Below, piece by piece: positions 6,016-7,795 of a DNA stretch of 7,795 bases. The position numbers and the translations under genes were made by a program. The number at the start of each line of letters is the position of its first letter. Position 1 is the stretch's first letter. The notes under the pieces were generated by a model, which saw only the letters and a program-made list of their open reading frames with translations, was not told the DNA's origin and made no database searches. This DNA comes from an uncultured Bacteroidales bacterium (lineage in GTDB: Bacteria; Bacteroidota; Bacteroidia; Bacteroidales; Paludibacteraceae), in assembly GCA_903899865.1 (NCBI GenBank), contig CAIUKZ010000539.1, positions 1 to 7,795 of the forward strand. The letters run 5' to 3'.

Positions 6016-7795
6016 ATGAAAAAAATCACACTTCTTGGCTGTGCTATGCTTATGACAGGCATCCTCCAGACAGCCTTAGCTACTACTTATTACGTAAGCC
6101 CCACGGGCTCCAATGGCGATGGTCTATCACAAGCTACAGCTTGGACTGGTACTACAAAAGTTAATGCTGCCACACTAAAGCCTGGCGACAAAGTCCTTTT
6201 TGAAGGAGGAAAAACATTCTCAGGGAATATTTCAATTAATAGTACCGACGGTAATGACCCAAACAATCACGTAGTGTTTTCATCCTACGGCACTGGTCGA
6301 GCTACCATTAGCACTTCTGGAACAACTTTGGATGGATTTTATGCTTACAACACACAAGGAATCACCATCAGCAATCTAAATTTTGTGGGAGCAGGAAACT
6401 CCACTTATGTAAAAACAAATGATGGAATCAGTATTTATAGTGATTTATCAACACAGTTGAGCGGTTTTAAATTTGAAGACGTGGAAGTTAGCAAATTTGC
6501 TGCTATCGGTGTCAGCTTTATGCAATGGGGAGCAACAGCCAACTCAGGAGGCTTCAAACGTATTGTAATGAACAGATTAAAAGTACATGATGCCAAAGAA
6601 GCAGGAATATCTATATTTTGTAATGAAAACGCAGGGACTCAAACTTCATGGCAATGCTACAATGTGAGAGTAACCGAATGCGAAGTGTACAACATACCTG
6701 GTTATTCTGCCTCATCACATAAAGGTAGTGGTATTGTATTATCACAAGTTGACTCAGTGCTAATAGAAAAATGCGTTGCTTACAATACAGGCACCATGAA
6801 TTCGGCTTGTGGTGGACCTGGAGGAATATGGGTGTATTCTGCCAACAATGCTACAATTCAGTTTTGTGAAAGCCATCACAACTCTAGTGGTACTTCAACT
6901 GGTTGTGATGGTCTGGGCTTCGACTTAGATGGAGGTGTAACAAACACAACGATTCAGTACTGCTATGCTCATGATAATGACGGTGCTGGATATCTATTAG
7001 GAAATTATCCCGCATCAAGAAAGTGGGGTACCAACACCGTGAGATATTGCATCAGTGTGAATGACGCACGAACCAACAACAGCTCTGTGACTTTGTTTAC
7101 TGCAAGTGGAACAACATGGGACGGACTGAAATTTTACAACAACACAGTTTATGCTACCCCTTATGGTGCGAGTTCAAATGGTTCTAGCTTTCGCTCTCAA
7201 AGTTCGGCTTTCCAAATGTCAAATTATGGTACCTCTATGTTGAATGTGGAGTGTTACAACAACATTTTCCAAACCACAGGTGGCGTTGCATTAATGAATA
7301 TTCCTAACGTGTTTGTCACCTCTACAAGTCCTAAATTTATTAATAATCTGTATTGGACTACTGGCGGTGCTTACAAAATGACTTATGGCAATAGCACATA
7401 CACCTCACTTACAAATTTTAGGGGCAACAACAGAGAGCAACTTAGCGCTGTAAATTATGGATTAAATGTTGATCCAATGCTAACCAACGCATCTGTAGCA
7501 GCACCGACTTTGTTTCCAGCTTTACCACAAACGCTTGATGCTTATAAAATTACAGCTAGCTCACCCGCTAAAGACGCAGGTCTAGACTTGTTTTCAAAAT
7601 TCAGCATCAACGTGGGACTACGTGATTACTGGAACAATATCAGTAAAACGGGCTCTGCATTTGACATAGGGGCACATGAATATACTTCGTCAATACCAAC
7701 CGATATCGAGAAAAGTATTGTGACTACCGGTTTGATGATTTTCCCAAATCCATGTGTAGGAGAGTTTGGAGTTATGTTTGACAACCTAGATAGAG
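6016..7795 (+). CDS. Secreted right-handed beta-helix protein with T9SS sorting domain (3' end outside window)
   Basis: 593 codons are open from the ATG to the window edge. A Sec signal peptide is clear: MKK, a hydrophobic core, and an ALA cleavage site after residue 22, with the mature protein starting TTYYVSPTGSNGDG. That start is typical of surface beta-helix proteins. From about 95 to 415 runs a series of parallel beta-helix rungs (GITISNLNF at 115, VRVTECEVYN at 217, SGIVLSQVDSVLIEKC near 239, ATIQFCESHHN near 279, TTIQYCYAHDND near 311). After these come SPAKDAG at 516 and DIGAHEY at 550, the pattern seen in choice-of-anchor Q proteins. At about 570 the T9SS C-terminal domain begins, with FPNP at 576-579. 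The protein would cross the inner membrane by Sec and the outer membrane by T9SS. The fold is that of many polysaccharide lyases and hydrolases, but I see no catalytic signature that names an enzyme. About 50-60 residues are probably missing. Confidence 0.88.
   Translation, partial: MKKITLLGCAMLMTGILQTALATTYYVSPTGSNGDGLSQATAWTGTTKVNAATLKPGDKVLFEGGKTFSGNISINSTDGNDPNNHVVFSSYGTGRATISTSGTTLDGFYAYNTQGITISNLNFVGAGNSTYVKTNDGISIYSDLSTQLSGFKFEDVEVSKFAAIGVSFMQWGATANSGGFKRIVMNRLKVHDAKEAGISIFCNENAGTQTSWQCYNVRVTECEVYNIPGYSASSHKGSGIVLSQVDSVLIEKCVAYNTGTMNSACGGPGGIWVYSANNATIQFCESHHNSSGTSTGCDGLGFDLDGGVTNTTIQYCYAHDNDGAGYLLGNYPASRKWGTNTVRYCISVNDARTNNSSVTLFTASGTTWDGLKFYNNTVYATPYGASSNGSSFRSQSSAFQMSNYGTSMLNVECYNNIFQTTGGVALMNIPNVFVTSTSPKFINNLYWTTGGAYKMTYGNSTYTSLTNFRGNNREQLSAVNYGLNVDPMLTNASVAAPTLFPALPQTLDAYKITASSPAKDAGLDLFSKFSINVGLRDYWNNISKTGSAFDIGAHEYTSSIPTDIEKSIVTTGLMIFPNPCVGEFGVMFDNLDR

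Overview
The window looks like chromosomal DNA from a member of the Bacteroidota. The evidence is the gene content: a SusC-like TonB-dependent receptor fused to a carboxypeptidase-regulatory-like domain, two DUF4249 lipoproteins, and a beta-helix protein with a type IX secretion (T9SS) sorting tail. The AT-rich spacers also carry Bacteroidota-type promoter motifs (TAnnTTTG). Genus and species cannot be told from this.

Layout, left to right. (1) 1-258, + strand: the 3' end of a DUF4249 gene, entering from outside the window. (2) 259-344: a GC-rich palindromic spacer. (3) 345-1938: a repeat-rich island. Two 190-bp direct repeats (345-534 and 1698-1887, 184 of 190 identical by my count) enclose about 1.16 kb. 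Inside lie a MORN-repeat lipoprotein gene (534-1292, - strand), a gene tail without a convincing start (1310-1471, -), and a 185-bp noncoding element made of successive hairpins (1481-1665). A third, partial repeat copy lies at 1894-1938. (4) 1937-5346, - strand: a two-gene operon of a TonB-dependent receptor followed by a second, complete DUF4249 lipoprotein. (5) 5347-6015: a divergent intergenic region with a strongly G-depleted core and three ACTGA motifs at exact 21-bp spacing. (6) 6016-7795, + strand: a secreted right-handed beta-helix protein, cut by the window end inside its T9SS sorting domain.

How the genes work together: the receptor and its DUF4249 partner are the usual pair for TonB-driven uptake of an unknown ligand at the outer membrane. 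The partial DUF4249 gene at the left edge probably ends a second such operon pointing the other way, so the repeat island sits between two convergent uptake operons. The beta-helix protein is secreted or surface-anchored and is transcribed divergently from the receptor. A shared role in handling a polymer is possible but not shown. No transposase, integrase, CRISPR array, tRNA or rRNA is visible. The least ordinary parts are the repeat island, especially the way the repeat end supplies the stop codon of two unrelated genes, and the helically phased motif array upstream of the beta-helix gene.
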